DNA from: Streptomyces sp. NBC_00554
GTDB taxonomy: Bacteria; Actinomycetota; Actinomycetes; Streptomycetales; Streptomycetaceae
Direction of reading: 5' to 3'
NCBI RefSeq assembly: GCF_041431135.1
Contig: NZ_CP107799.1
Location: forward strand, 3,534,001-3,598,000
Length of the DNA: 64,000 nt
Of this stretch, positions 8,364-17,003 are shown in pieces (the stretch's first letter is position 1; every line of letters begins with the position of its first letter). The notes under the pieces were generated by a model. The model was not told the DNA's origin and made no database searches. It saw only the letters and a list, made by a program, of their open reading frames with translations. The position numbers and the translations under genes are program-made.

Positions 8364-9932
8364 TCAGAACTGCAGGGCCCAGGAGTCGATCCGCCCCACG
8401 TCCTGCGCCGCGTTGTCACTGACCCGCAGCTTCCACACGCCGTTGGCGACCTCGGAGGAGGCGTTCACGGAGTACGTGGTGTTGATGTTGTCGGAGCTGC
8501 CGCCGGTGCTGTACGCCTTCAGCGTGTACGCCGTACCGTCGGGCGCGATCAGTTGCACCTGCAGATCACCGATGTACGTGTGAACGATGTTCACAGGCAC
8601 ACTCAGCGCCGCAGGAGCGTTGCCGGTGACGCCGCTCACCGTGATCGGCGACTCGACCGTCGTGTTGTCGGCGATCGCGTAGTCCGCGGTGTTCTCGAAG
8701 CGCGGCCCGGTCGGCGGCGGAGTCGTCGTACCGCCGACGACGTTGAGCAGCCGGTTCGGCGAGCCGGTGCCGGGGCTGGTGACCACACCGGTCGACGAGT
8801 TGTTGATCAGACCCGTCGCCACCTGCGCGGGCGTGGCCGTCGGGTTGTCGCCCAGGTAGACCGCCGCCGCGCCCGCCACGTGCGGCGTCGCCATCGACGT
8901 ACCGGAGATGGAGTTCGTGGCCGTGTCGCTGGTGTTCCAGGACGAGGTGATCGAGGAGCCCGGGGCGAAGATGTCCAGGACCGAGCCGTAGTTGGAGTAG
9001 CTGGCGCGGGCGTCGGTCGACGTGGTCGCGCCTACCGTGATGGCCTCGGTGACGCGCGCGGGCGAGTAACTCGATGCGTTCGCGTTGCTGTTGCCCGCGG
9101 CGATGGCATAGGTGACGCCGGAGGCGATGGAGTTGCGGACGGCCGTGTCGAGTGCGCTGTCCGCGCCGCCGCCGAGTGACATGTTGGCGACGGCCGGCTT
9201 GACCGCGTTCTGGGTGACCCAGTCGATGCCCGCGACGACACCCGCGGTCGTCCCCGAGCCGGCGTTGTCGAGGACGCGGACGCCGACGATCTTCGCCTTC
9301 TTCGCGACACCGTAGGAGGTTCCGGCGACCGTGCCCGCGACGTGCGTGCCGTGGCCGTTGCCGTCCTGCGCGGTGTTGTCGTTGTCGACCGCGTCGTAGC
9401 CGTAGGAGGCACGGCCGCCGAAGTCGCTGTGGGTGATGCGTACGCCGGTGTCGATGATGTACGCGGTCACGCCGGTCCCGGCCGAATCCGGGTAGGTGTA
9501 GCTGCTGTTGAGCGGGAGGGTCTTCTGGTCGATGCGGTCCAGGCCCCAGGAGGGCGGGCTGGGCTGCGTCGCATTGATGTGGAAGGTGCGGTTCTGGACC
9601 ACGGAGGCGACGGCCGGGTCGGCGGCGAACGCCTTCGCCTCGGCCGCGGTGGCCTCGACCGCGTAGCCGTTGAGCGCCTTCTTGTACGTACGCTCGATCG
9701 TGGCGCCGTACTCCTTGGCGAGGGCCTTGCCCTCGGTGGAACCGGCCTTCGCGGCGTCCGCCTTGAGGGTCACGATGTAGCTGTCGGCGACCGCGTTGGC
9801 CGCGCCCGCGTACTGGATCTGTCCTACTCGCTCCGGTGCCGCGTTCGCGGGGAGAGCGGAGACGACTCCGAGGACGAGGGCCGCGCTTGCTATGCCGGCC
9901 AGTCTTCGGCGGGTGTGACGCATCACTGCCAT
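8364..9932 (-). CDS. Secreted S8 subtilisin-like protease with P-domain
   Basis: A 522-residue preproprotein. A twin-arginine-like or Sec signal (MRHTRRRLAGIASAALVLGV...ANAA, about 1-32) is followed by an inhibitor_I9 propeptide (SYIVTLKAD...FHIN, about 50-120) and a peptidase S8 domain with Asp161 (AYIIDTGV), His194 (NGHGTHVAG) and Ser346 (SGTSMATPHVAG). A C-terminal P/homoB domain (about 410-522: FENTADYAIADN, GVWKLRVSDNAAQDVGRIDSW) completes it. This is the usual form of Streptomyces extracellular alkaline proteases. The start at 9932 is set by GAGGAGG about nine bases upstream; longer frames add non-coding-like sequence made of the upstream repeat. Confidence 0.93.
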   Translation of the reverse strand: MAVMRHTRRRLAGIASAALVLGVVSALPANAAPERVGQIQYAGAANAVADSYIVTLKADAAKAGSTEGKALAKEYGATIERTYKKALNGYAVEATAAEAKAFAADPAVASVVQNRTFHINATQPSPPSWGLDRIDQKTLPLNSSYTYPDSAGTGVTAYIIDTGVRITHSDFGGRASYGYDAVDNDNTAQDGNGHGTHVAGTVAGTSYGVAKKAKIVGVRVLDNAGSGTTAGVVAGIDWVTQNAVKPAVANMSLGGGADSALDTAVRNSIASGVTYAIAAGNSNANASSYSPARVTEAITVGATTSTDARASYSNYGSVLDIFAPGSSITSSWNTSDTATNSISGTSMATPHVAGAAAVYLGDNPTATPAQVATGLINNSSTGVVTSPGTGSPNRLLNVVGGTTTPPPTGPRFENTADYAIADNTTVESPITVSGVTGNAPAALSVPVNIVHTYIGDLQVQLIAPDGTAYTLKAYSTGGSSDNINTTYSVNASSEVANGVWKLRVSDNAAQDVGRIDSWALQF

Positions 9933-9948
9933 CTGAGGGATCCTCCTC

Positions 9949-10007
9949 AATCGGTGGTGCGCTGGTGGGGGGTGGTACAGAAATCGGTGGTGCGCTGGTG
10001 GGGGGTG
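9949..10007. repeat. 26-bp direct repeat in the subtilase upstream region
   Basis: AATCGGTGGTGCGCTGGTGG plus GGGGTG is present at 9949-9974 and, without change, at 9982-10007 (period 33). The pair lies 17-75 nt upstream of the protease start codon, in the untranslated leader or promoter. It may be two copies of a regulator site or a simple local duplication. Confidence 0.8.
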
Positions 10008-10190
10008 CACAGACGCGAAAGAGACAGCGATAGAGGCAGGGTCATGTCAACCCGCTGTGCGTTCCCTGTGCGTCAGCCGAAAGATTGCGGCTTCCACAGG
10101 AATTGCACAAGAGCCCTGCAGGGACGTAACACAGGTGCCATATGCCAGCCATGACACAACGTCACCAAACGGCGCATCTAACCTGCGCAC

Positions 10191-11294
10191 ATGACATCTT
10201 TGCCGGACTGTTTCTGCCCGGTGGACGGCACACGCGTCCCCGCCGGTTCGCTCGCCTGGTGCTGCCCGGCCTGCCGCGGCCCGCTCGACCTGGACTTCGC
10301 CCCGACCCCGGCGTCCCTCAAGTCCCTTGCGGGGCGGGTCAATTCACTCTGGCGCTACACGGAGTGCCTGCCCCTGACGGCCCCCACGGTCAGCCTGGGT
10401 GAAGGCCGCACACCGCTGGTCCCGCTCCGCGACGGCATCTCCGCCAAGCTCGACTTCCTGATGCCGACGCTGTCGTTCAAGGACCGCGGCGCCGTACTCC
10501 TGGCCGAGCTGGCCCTGCGACTGCGGGCCCGGCAGGTGCTCGCGGACAGCAGCGGCAACGCGGGGACGGCGATCGCCGCGTACTGCGCACGGGCCGCGCT
10601 GCCGTGCACCGTATACGTCCCCGAGGGCACCTCACCGAAGAAGCTGGAGCAGATCGGGGCACACGGGGCGCGGGTGCGGGTGATCGACGGCGACCGTGAG
10701 GCCACGGCGGCGGCCGCGCGGGAGGCGGCGGACGAGGAGGGCGTGTTCTACGCCTCCCACGTCTACAACCCCTACTTCCTGGCCGGGACCAAGACCTACG
10801 TCCACGAACTCTGGGAGGACCTCGGCGGACGCCTCCCCGACGTCATCGTCGTCCCCGTCGGCAACGGCACCCTGCTCCTGGGCGCCGCCCTCGCCGTCGC
10901 CGAGCTCCACTCGGCCGGCCTCATCGACCGGCGGCCGGCCCTCTACGCCGTCCAGGCCGCCGCGGTCGCCCCGCTCGCCGAGGCATGGCGCGCGGGCGCC
11001 GACGACCTGGTCGGGGTGACCCCCGCGGCCCCCACCTTCGCCGAGGGCATCGCGATCCCGCGCCCGCCCCGGGCCCGCCAGATCCTGCGCGCCGTACGGG
11101 ACTCCGGCGGCACGTTCCTGACGGTGACGGAGGACCAGATCCGGCACGCCCAGACGGACTTGGCGTCGCGGGGACTGTATGTGGAGTCGACGGGGGTGGC
11201 GTGCTGGGCGGCTGTCCGCGAGGGAGTGCTCGGGGAGCGGTCGGCGGTGGTGCCGTTGTGCGGGGCGGGGGTGAAGACGGGGCTGGCCCACTAG
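10191..11294 (+). CDS. Threonine-synthase-like PLP-dependent enzyme
   Basis: A 367-residue fold-type II PLP enzyme. The N-terminus has a cysteine-rich rubredoxin-like knuckle (CFCPVDG ... CCPACRG, residues 7-30), as in many threonine synthases. Lys97 in SFKDRG is the expected Schiff-base lysine; DSSGNAGTA fits the phosphate/substrate loop and VPVGNGTLLLG the PLP-phosphate glycine loop. It may make threonine from O-phosphohomoserine or act on a related amino acid; the neighbourhood has no other amino-acid genes, so specificity is open. Its TAG stop shares the CTAG tetranucleotide with the opposing helicase gene, so the two genes overlap tail to tail by four bases. Confidence 0.85.
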   Translation: MTSLPDCFCPVDGTRVPAGSLAWCCPACRGPLDLDFAPTPASLKSLAGRVNSLWRYTECLPLTAPTVSLGEGRTPLVPLRDGISAKLDFLMPTLSFKDRGAVLLAELALRLRARQVLADSSGNAGTAIAAYCARAALPCTVYVPEGTSPKKLEQIGAHGARVRVIDGDREATAAAAREAADEEGVFYASHVYNPYFLAGTKTYVHELWEDLGGRLPDVIVVPVGNGTLLLGAALAVAELHSAGLIDRRPALYAVQAAAVAPLAEAWRAGADDLVGVTPAAPTFAEGIAIPRPPRARQILRAVRDSGGTFLTVTEDQIRHAQTDLASRGLYVESTGVACWAAVREGVLGERSAVVPLCGAGVKTGLAH

Positions 11295-13528
11295 GTGGTC
11301 GCCCGGGAAACCCCGCCGGCCAGGCGCTGCTGTTCCTCCTCCACGATCCGGCGGGCGAGGCCGCTGTCCGAGACGTCGACGGCGTCCGGGGTGTGTTCGG
11401 CGGTGTCGCTGCGGCGGGCGTAGGCGTCGAAGAGGCGGGTCTTGTTCTTGAGGATGTGCAGAAGGCGCTGGTCGACACTGTCGGTGGCGAGGAGGCGGTG
11501 GACCTGCACGGGGCGGACCTGCCCCATGCGGTGGGCGCGGGCCACGGCCTGGTGCTCCATGGTCGGCTTGACCTGCGGCTCGCAGAGGATGACCACCGAC
11601 GCCGCCTGCAGGTTGAGGCCGACGCCGCCGGCCTCGATCTGGCAGAGCAGCACCGCGTGCCCGGGAGCGGCCGTGAAGTCGTCCACCAGGCGCTGTCTGC
11701 GCGCGGCCGGAACAGCACCGGAGATCGGGCCGAACGCCCCTTCCCCCAAGGCCTGTTGAACCGTCGCCAGAACATCCTTGAAGTAGGAGAACACGACGAC
11801 CTTCAGCCCGTTCTCGGCCGCCTCGGCCACCAGCTCCCGCAGCCTTTGCAGCTTCGCCGACTTCTCCGCGCCGGCGTACCCGGCGCGGCGCATCGCCATG
11901 AAGTTCCCCTCCTCGACGGCCTTCCGGTACGCCTGCCGGTCCGCCGCGCCGAACTCCTCCCACTCGTCGACCTGGAGGAGGGCGGGGAGTTCGGTGAGGA
12001 CGTCCTGCTGGTTGCGGCGCAGATACGCGGGAGCCACGGACCTGCGGAAGGCGTGCGGGCCCGCGGCCGCGGTGCCGTTGTGGATGCTGGGGAGGAGGCC
12101 GGGCTGGAGGTAGCGGACGAGGGTGCGGAACTCCTCGACGCGGTTCTCCATGGGCGTACCGGTGAGGAAGAGGACACGGTCGCAGTGTCCGGTCCAGGCC
12201 GCGACCGCCTTGGAGCGACGGGTGTCGGGGTTCTTCACGTAGTGCGCCTCGTCGACGACGAGCATCCCCGGCTTCGTGCCGTTGGTGCCCTTGCCACCCT
12301 TGGTGCCGTCGGGTCCGGGCAGTCGGTGCAGCACGTCGTACGTGGTGATCGCGACGCCCCCGCGCTCACGCCACTCCTCGTACGCGTCGAGCCGTTCGGA
12401 GCCATGCACCGGCAGGGCCCGCAGGGTGCTGCGCGCGCCGATCTCCCGCGTCCAGTTGATCAGCACGCTGGCCGGGCAGACGACCAGGAAGTGGCTGTGC
12501 CCGTCCGCCGCGAGATGGGCGAGCGCCGCGATGGCCTGCACGGTCTTGCCGAGCCCCATCTCGTCGCCGAGGACGACCCGCCGCTGGGCCAGCGCGAAAC
12601 GCGCGCCGAAGGCCTGATAGCCGCGCAACGAGACCCGCCGATGCGTGTCGTCCAGCTCCTGGGCGTGCACCCGCTCGGCGACCTCCGACGGCAGGAACCC
12701 CTCGGAGGCCTCGACATCGGGACGCTGCCGCGAGATCTCGGCGAGCTGGCTGTAGTACTCCGCGGAACGCAGCTCGAAGTCGACCCACGCCTCGATGTCG
12801 GAGGCGGGTTCGCGCAGCAGGTCCGCCGACGCCTGGGCCAGCAGCAGTCGTACGTCCTTGGCGGCGGCGTCGGCGGTCAGCTCACGGAGTTCCGCGACCG
12901 CCGCGAGCGCCCTCTCACGCCGCTCCCTCCCGGTGAGCGCCATCCGCAGCCGCCCTCTGGCAGGCCAGGCCACCGGCAGCAGCGCACCCAGCCGCTCGTC
13001 GAGCCGGGTGGCGGCGTCCACGGCCCGGCGCAGTTCCGGACCGGCCTCGACGAGTGTGCGCAACGCGATGACCAGCGCGGTCGTCCGGGGCTCCGGGTGA
13101 TCGACGTCGATCCGCACGGAAACGGTGTCCTCCACCGCCCGCGCGATCTGGCGCGCCGCGGCGAGCGCCCGGTCGGCGGTCTGCGCCCCCACCCCCGGCA
13201 CCTGCCGCAGCCCGTACCGGCTCGTCCCGTACACCGCCCCCACCGACGCGAACCCGGCCGCCTCGAGCGCGCTGAGCCGCAGCCGCCCCTCGGTGACGTC
13301 CTTCAGCCGCGAGACGGGGATGGACTCCAGCTCCACGCCGACGAGTTCGGCATGTATCGGCGCCAGAGCCGCCCTAACCGCGTCAAGCGCCCGCGCATGA
13401 TCGGCGAGCACGGCCCGCGCGGCCTCGTACAACCGCGCACCCACCGAGACCAGCTCTCTGACCCGCCGCCCGACCGGTGGGGCCTCGCCGCCGCTCCCCG
13501 GCCTTCCACTCCCCTCGACACCCGCCAT
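11291..13528 (-). CDS. SNF2-family DEAD/DEAH-box helicase
   Basis: A 745-residue Swi2/Snf2 ATPase. The N-terminal 290 residues are helical and include a helix-hairpin-helix-like stretch (QVPGVGAQTADRAL, about 109-122). Motif I is GDEMGLGKT (321-329), motif II DEAH (426-429), motif III FLTGTPMENR; the second lobe has GGVGLNLQAASVV and the motif VI region HQAVARAHRMGQ. Such proteins use ATP to translocate on duplex DNA in repair or transcription recycling. ATG 13528 has GAGGGG at six bases; ATG 13549 and 13567 are in frame but poorly spaced. A Gly/Thr/Lys linker (GTKGGKGTNGTK) precedes DEAH. Confidence 0.9.
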   Translation of the reverse strand: MAGVEGSGRPGSGGEAPPVGRRVRELVSVGARLYEAARAVLADHARALDAVRAALAPIHAELVGVELESIPVSRLKDVTEGRLRLSALEAAGFASVGAVYGTSRYGLRQVPGVGAQTADRALAAARQIARAVEDTVSVRIDVDHPEPRTTALVIALRTLVEAGPELRRAVDAATRLDERLGALLPVAWPARGRLRMALTGRERRERALAAVAELRELTADAAAKDVRLLLAQASADLLREPASDIEAWVDFELRSAEYYSQLAEISRQRPDVEASEGFLPSEVAERVHAQELDDTHRRVSLRGYQAFGARFALAQRRVVLGDEMGLGKTVQAIAALAHLAADGHSHFLVVCPASVLINWTREIGARSTLRALPVHGSERLDAYEEWRERGGVAITTYDVLHRLPGPDGTKGGKGTNGTKPGMLVVDEAHYVKNPDTRRSKAVAAWTGHCDRVLFLTGTPMENRVEEFRTLVRYLQPGLLPSIHNGTAAAGPHAFRRSVAPAYLRRNQQDVLTELPALLQVDEWEEFGAADRQAYRKAVEEGNFMAMRRAGYAGAEKSAKLQRLRELVAEAAENGLKVVVFSYFKDVLATVQQALGEGAFGPISGAVPAARRQRLVDDFTAAPGHAVLLCQIEAGGVGLNLQAASVVILCEPQVKPTMEHQAVARAHRMGQVRPVQVHRLLATDSVDQRLLHILKNKTRLFDAYARRSDTAEHTPDAVDVSDSGLARRIVEEEQQRLAGGVSRATT

Positions 13529-13756
13529 GCCGCGCCCCTCTTGTGCCATCCGCCCCGATGCGCGCATCTTTCCACGGAGCACTGACAGCCAGTGGTCCTG
13601 CTGGCCCGCCGGGGGGCCGGGCCGGGGCCGCCCCCGAAACCCGGGTGGCGCCGAACGAGTGGACTCGCGGGAAGGCGTACCGGACGGAGGTCTCCGGCTG
13701 GGGTCCGGATGGTGACGTTGCCGTCCGAACCCTTGACCTGGAAGAGGTGCCCCGAC

Positions 13757-14956
13757 ATGCGACGTACCCCCTCCCGCCGTCTGTTCGCCGCAACGCTGCT
13801 GGTGGCGTCGGTGCTGGCCCCGATGACAGCGATTCCCGCAACGGCCGTCGACACCGCGGGCGTCGACCGGTGCGACAAGCACAAGTGCCCGCAGGACGGT
13901 CTCGGTCCCGAGCTGACCGCCCGGCTGGACAAGGCCATCGAGGACGTCCGCCAGGAGGCCGGCATCCCCGGCGTCGTCGTCGGACTGTGGATGCCGGGCA
14001 AAGGAAACTACGTCCGGGCGACCGGGGTCGCCGACAAGGCCACCGGCGAGCCGATGACCACCGGTCCGTTCTTCCGGATCGGCAGCGAGACCAAGACCTT
14101 CACGGTCACCGCGCTGCTGAAGCTGCTCGACGACCATCGGATCCGGCTGGACGACCCGATCTCCAAGTACATCGACGGCGTGCCGGGCGGCCGCCGGATC
14201 ACGCTGCGTCATCTGGCGGAGATGCGCAGCGGACTGTTCCCGTACAGCGCCGACCCCGGCTTCGTGCAGGACCTGTTGAGCGACCCGAGCCGTTCGTTCA
14301 CCCCGCAGGAGCTGCTCGCGTACGGCTACAAGCACAAGAACACCTTCAAGCCGGGTGCGCAGTTCCAGTACTCCAACAGCAACTACGTCCTGCTCGGCCT
14401 GGTGATCGAGAAGGTCAGCGGTCACCGCTTCGTCGACTTCCTCGACAGGGAGGTGCTCCGCCCTGCCCACCTGAGCCGCACGCTGTTCCCCGAGGGCGCC
14501 GAGTTCCCCGAGCCGCACCCGCGCGGCTACACCAACCAGACACTGAGCGGCGAGGTCGAGGACTCCACGGACTGGAACCCCAGTTGGGGCTGGGCGGCCG
14601 GGGCGATGATCTCTGACCTGCACGACCTGCGCCGCTGGGCCAGGATCGTCGCCACCGGGACGCTGCTCAGCCCTGAGACCCAGAAGGAGCGGCTCAAGAC
14701 GCTGCCGACCGGCTACCCCGGCACGGGCTACGGCCTCGGCATCCTCAATTCCGACGGCTGGATCGGGCACAACGGCTCCATCCCCGGATACGAGAGCGTG
14801 ACCGTCTACCTGCCTTCCAAGAAGGCCACCCTGGTGATCCTCATCAACACCGACATCACCCACGAGGGCGCCGAGCCGTCCTCACTCCTCGGCCGGGCGA
14901 TCACCGAGATCGTGACCCCGGACAACGTCTACGACCGCCCGGTCCCCCCGCGCTAG
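13757..14956 (+). CDS. Secreted serine hydrolase (class C beta-lactamase / D-Ala-D-Ala carboxypeptidase family)
   Basis: A 399-residue exported protein with a cleavable signal (MRRTPSRRLFAATLLVASVL...ATA, about 1-30). Catalytic motifs of the beta-lactamase-related superfamily are complete: Ser110-x-x-Lys113 (GSETK), Tyr205-Ser-Asn207 (QYSNSNY) and His338-Asn-Gly340 (IGHNG) in the KTG position. It resembles Streptomyces R61-type DD-carboxypeptidases and EstB-like esterases and acts outside the membrane, probably on peptidoglycan or a beta-lactam-like ester. ATG 13757 has GAAGAGG at a suitable distance. It converges with the response regulator, three bases between stops. Confidence 0.9.
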   Translation: MRRTPSRRLFAATLLVASVLAPMTAIPATAVDTAGVDRCDKHKCPQDGLGPELTARLDKAIEDVRQEAGIPGVVVGLWMPGKGNYVRATGVADKATGEPMTTGPFFRIGSETKTFTVTALLKLLDDHRIRLDDPISKYIDGVPGGRRITLRHLAEMRSGLFPYSADPGFVQDLLSDPSRSFTPQELLAYGYKHKNTFKPGAQFQYSNSNYVLLGLVIEKVSGHRFVDFLDREVLRPAHLSRTLFPEGAEFPEPHPRGYTNQTLSGEVEDSTDWNPSWGWAAGAMISDLHDLRRWARIVATGTLLSPETQKERLKTLPTGYPGTGYGLGILNSDGWIGHNGSIPGYESVTVYLPSKKATLVILINTDITHEGAEPSSLLGRAITEIVTPDNVYDRPVPPR

Positions 14957-14959
14957 GCC

Positions 14960-15628
14960 CTACGGCTTGGCCCTGACCAGCCCGGCGTCGTACGCCATGA
15001 TCACGGCCTGGATGCGGTCGCGGGCGCCGATCTTGGCGAGGACGCGGCCGACGTGCTTCTTGACCGTGGACTCGGTGAGGACGAGGTGCTCGGCGATCTC
15101 CGTGTTCGTCCAGCCCTGGGCGATGGCGACGAGGACCTCTCGTTCGCGGTCGCTCAGGGTCCGCAGCCGGGGATCGTCCGGGGCGGGCTCGCCGGCCGGT
15201 GCGAGGACCTGGTGGGCGTAGGCGTCCAGCAGACGGCGGGTCAGGCGGGGGGCCACGACGGCGTCGCCGGTGGCGACCGCGCGGATGCCGGCGACGAGTT
15301 CCTCGGGGCGGGCGTCCTTGAGCAGGAAGCCGCTGGCACCGGCCCGCAGACCCTCGTAGGCGTACTCGTCGAGGTCGAAGGTGGTCACGATGAGGATGCG
15401 GGTGCGGCCGCCCGCGGCGACGATGCGGCGGGTGGCCTCGAGGCCGTCCATGCCGGGCATGCGGATGTCCATGAGGACGACGTCGGGGCGGAGTTCGGCG
15501 GCCATGCGGACGGCCTCGGCGCCGTGCTCGGACTCGCCGACCGCGTCCAGGCCCGGGGTCCCCTCGATGAGCATGCGGACGCCCATGCGCTGCAGGGGCT
15601 GGTCGTCGGCGATGAGCACGGTGGTCAT
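14960..15628 (-). CDS. NarL/FixJ-type response regulator
   Basis: A 222-residue two-component response regulator. The receiver domain (1-120) has acidic residues DD at 8-9, phospho-acceptor Asp54 (VVLMDIRMPG), Thr in IVTTFD and Lys in LLKDA. The C-terminal LuxR-type HTH (LSDREREVLVAIAQGWTNTEIAEHL, then ESTVKKHVGRVLAKIGARDR) binds DNA. Its start overlaps the end of the kinase gene by four bases, so it is the last gene of a four-gene operon with the kinase and an ABC exporter and probably controls that exporter. Confidence 0.95.
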   Translation of the reverse strand: MTTVLIADDQPLQRMGVRMLIEGTPGLDAVGESEHGAEAVRMAAELRPDVVLMDIRMPGMDGLEATRRIVAAGGRTRILIVTTFDLDEYAYEGLRAGASGFLLKDARPEELVAGIRAVATGDAVVAPRLTRRLLDAYAHQVLAPAGEPAPDDPRLRTLSDREREVLVAIAQGWTNTEIAEHLVLTESTVKKHVGRVLAKIGARDRIQAVIMAYDAGLVRAKP

Positions 15629-16989
15629 GGCAGTTGCTCTCCCGGCGGTACGTCGAGCACGACATCCACCGTCCAGCCGTGGCCGGTGTCACCCGGCCCC
15701 AGGACGACGGTCCCGCCGTACATGGCGGCCCGCTGGCGGATCCCGACGAGGCCGTGGCCGGGATTGTCGTGGTGCCCTCCCGGCCTCGCGCGCGGAGGTG
15801 CTCCCGGCGGTACGCCCGTGTCGGCGATCCTGATCCTCACCTGTTCCGCCTCTACCGCGATGGTCACCTCGGCGGACGTACCGGTCCCCGCGTGCTTGAG
15901 GGTGTTGGTCAGAGACTCCTGGACGACGCGGTACACGGTGAGCTGCACGCCGCTGCCCAGGGCGTCGAGATCACCCACCGTCCGGTACGTCACGGACAGT
16001 CCGGCCGTGCGCACCCGTGCGATGAGGGGGTCCAGCTCACGGATCCCGGGCTGCGGGCCGAGCAGGCGTTCGCCCTCCTGCTCCTCGCGCAGCACGCCCA
16101 GCACCCGGCGCAGTTCGCTCATGGCCTGACGGCCGGTGTCGCCGAGGACGCGCAGCGCCTCGGCGGACCGCTCGCTCCGGTTGGCGGCGAGGGTCGCGGC
16201 GCCGTCGGCGACGCTGACCATGACCGAGAGGTTGTGGCCGACGATGTCGTGCATCTCCCGGGCGACCCGGGAGCGCTCGGCGGCGGCGGTGAGCCGGACA
16301 CGCTGCTCCTGCTCGACCTCCAGACGTCTGGCACGGTCCTCCAGAGCCACCAGGTACATCCGCAGGATCCGGACCGCCAGGCCGACCGCGACGGCCGCCG
16401 TCGCGGTCGCCAGCAGGAAGAAGCCGCCGACCATGGGGTGATCGGCCCTGCCGGGGACCAGCACGAAGGCGGCAAGGAGCAGTTCGACGGCCGCCAGCGC
16501 GACGGCCCAGCCCAGTACCCGCACGGAACCGTAGCGGGCCAGGGTGTACAGGGCGACGAGCCCGGCGATCCCCGTGGGGAGCCACACGCCCAGCGACCAC
16601 TGCGCGACGGACACGAACGCGATCACGAGGAACGTGGTCGTCGGGGCCTTGCGGCGCCACCACAGGGGAACGAGTTGCGCGGCGGCCAGCAGGCACAGGA
16701 TGCCGGTCGACAGCTGGGGACCGGGTTCGGTGTCGCCGAAGGGAGACGTCGGGGTTGAGCTGTTGTGCATCAGGTTGGGCAGGGAGATGGCCACGATGAA
16801 CAGCACCAACGCGGTGTCGAGCAGCCACGGGTGCCGGCCGCCAAGACCCGGCCGGCGGCTTCGGTCGCCCAGCAGCCGGTCCAGGAGCGGGCGCGCCCAC
16901 ACGGCGTCGAACCCGGAGAGCGACGCCTCTGCCACTCCCCGGCCGGTGTCCGTGGCAGCTGCCGCGTGGTGCGGGCTCATGACCACCAT
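15625..16989 (-). CDS. Sensor histidine kinase (HisKA_3 / NarX-type)
   Basis: A 454-residue membrane sensor kinase. About five or six hydrophobic segments lie between residues 55 and 215, with hardly any extracellular loops, as in intramembrane-sensing kinases linked to ABC transporters. A HisKA_3 dimerisation domain carries the phospho-accepting His247 (REMHDIVGHNLSVM). The HATPase_c domain (about 335-450) has VVQESLTNTLKHAG and GHGLVGIRQRA. It partners the downstream response regulator (4-bp overlap). The gene starts 14 nt after the ABC permease stop. ATG 16989 is the best start, although its ribosome-binding site is weak. Confidence 0.93.
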   Translation of the reverse strand: MVVMSPHHAAAATDTGRGVAEASLSGFDAVWARPLLDRLLGDRSRRPGLGGRHPWLLDTALVLFIVAISLPNLMHNSSTPTSPFGDTEPGPQLSTGILCLLAAAQLVPLWWRRKAPTTTFLVIAFVSVAQWSLGVWLPTGIAGLVALYTLARYGSVRVLGWAVALAAVELLLAAFVLVPGRADHPMVGGFFLLATATAAVAVGLAVRILRMYLVALEDRARRLEVEQEQRVRLTAAAERSRVAREMHDIVGHNLSVMVSVADGAATLAANRSERSAEALRVLGDTGRQAMSELRRVLGVLREEQEGERLLGPQPGIRELDPLIARVRTAGLSVTYRTVGDLDALGSGVQLTVYRVVQESLTNTLKHAGTGTSAEVTIAVEAEQVRIRIADTGVPPGAPPRARPGGHHDNPGHGLVGIRQRAAMYGGTVVLGPGDTGHGWTVDVVLDVPPGEQLP

Positions 16990-17003
16990 TGTCCCGTACC
17001 CGA

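Noticed and set aside
13529..14863. Upstream continuation of the SNF2 helicase frame
   Set aside because: It runs antisense to the secreted serine hydrolase, and a good ribosome-binding site precedes ATG 13528.
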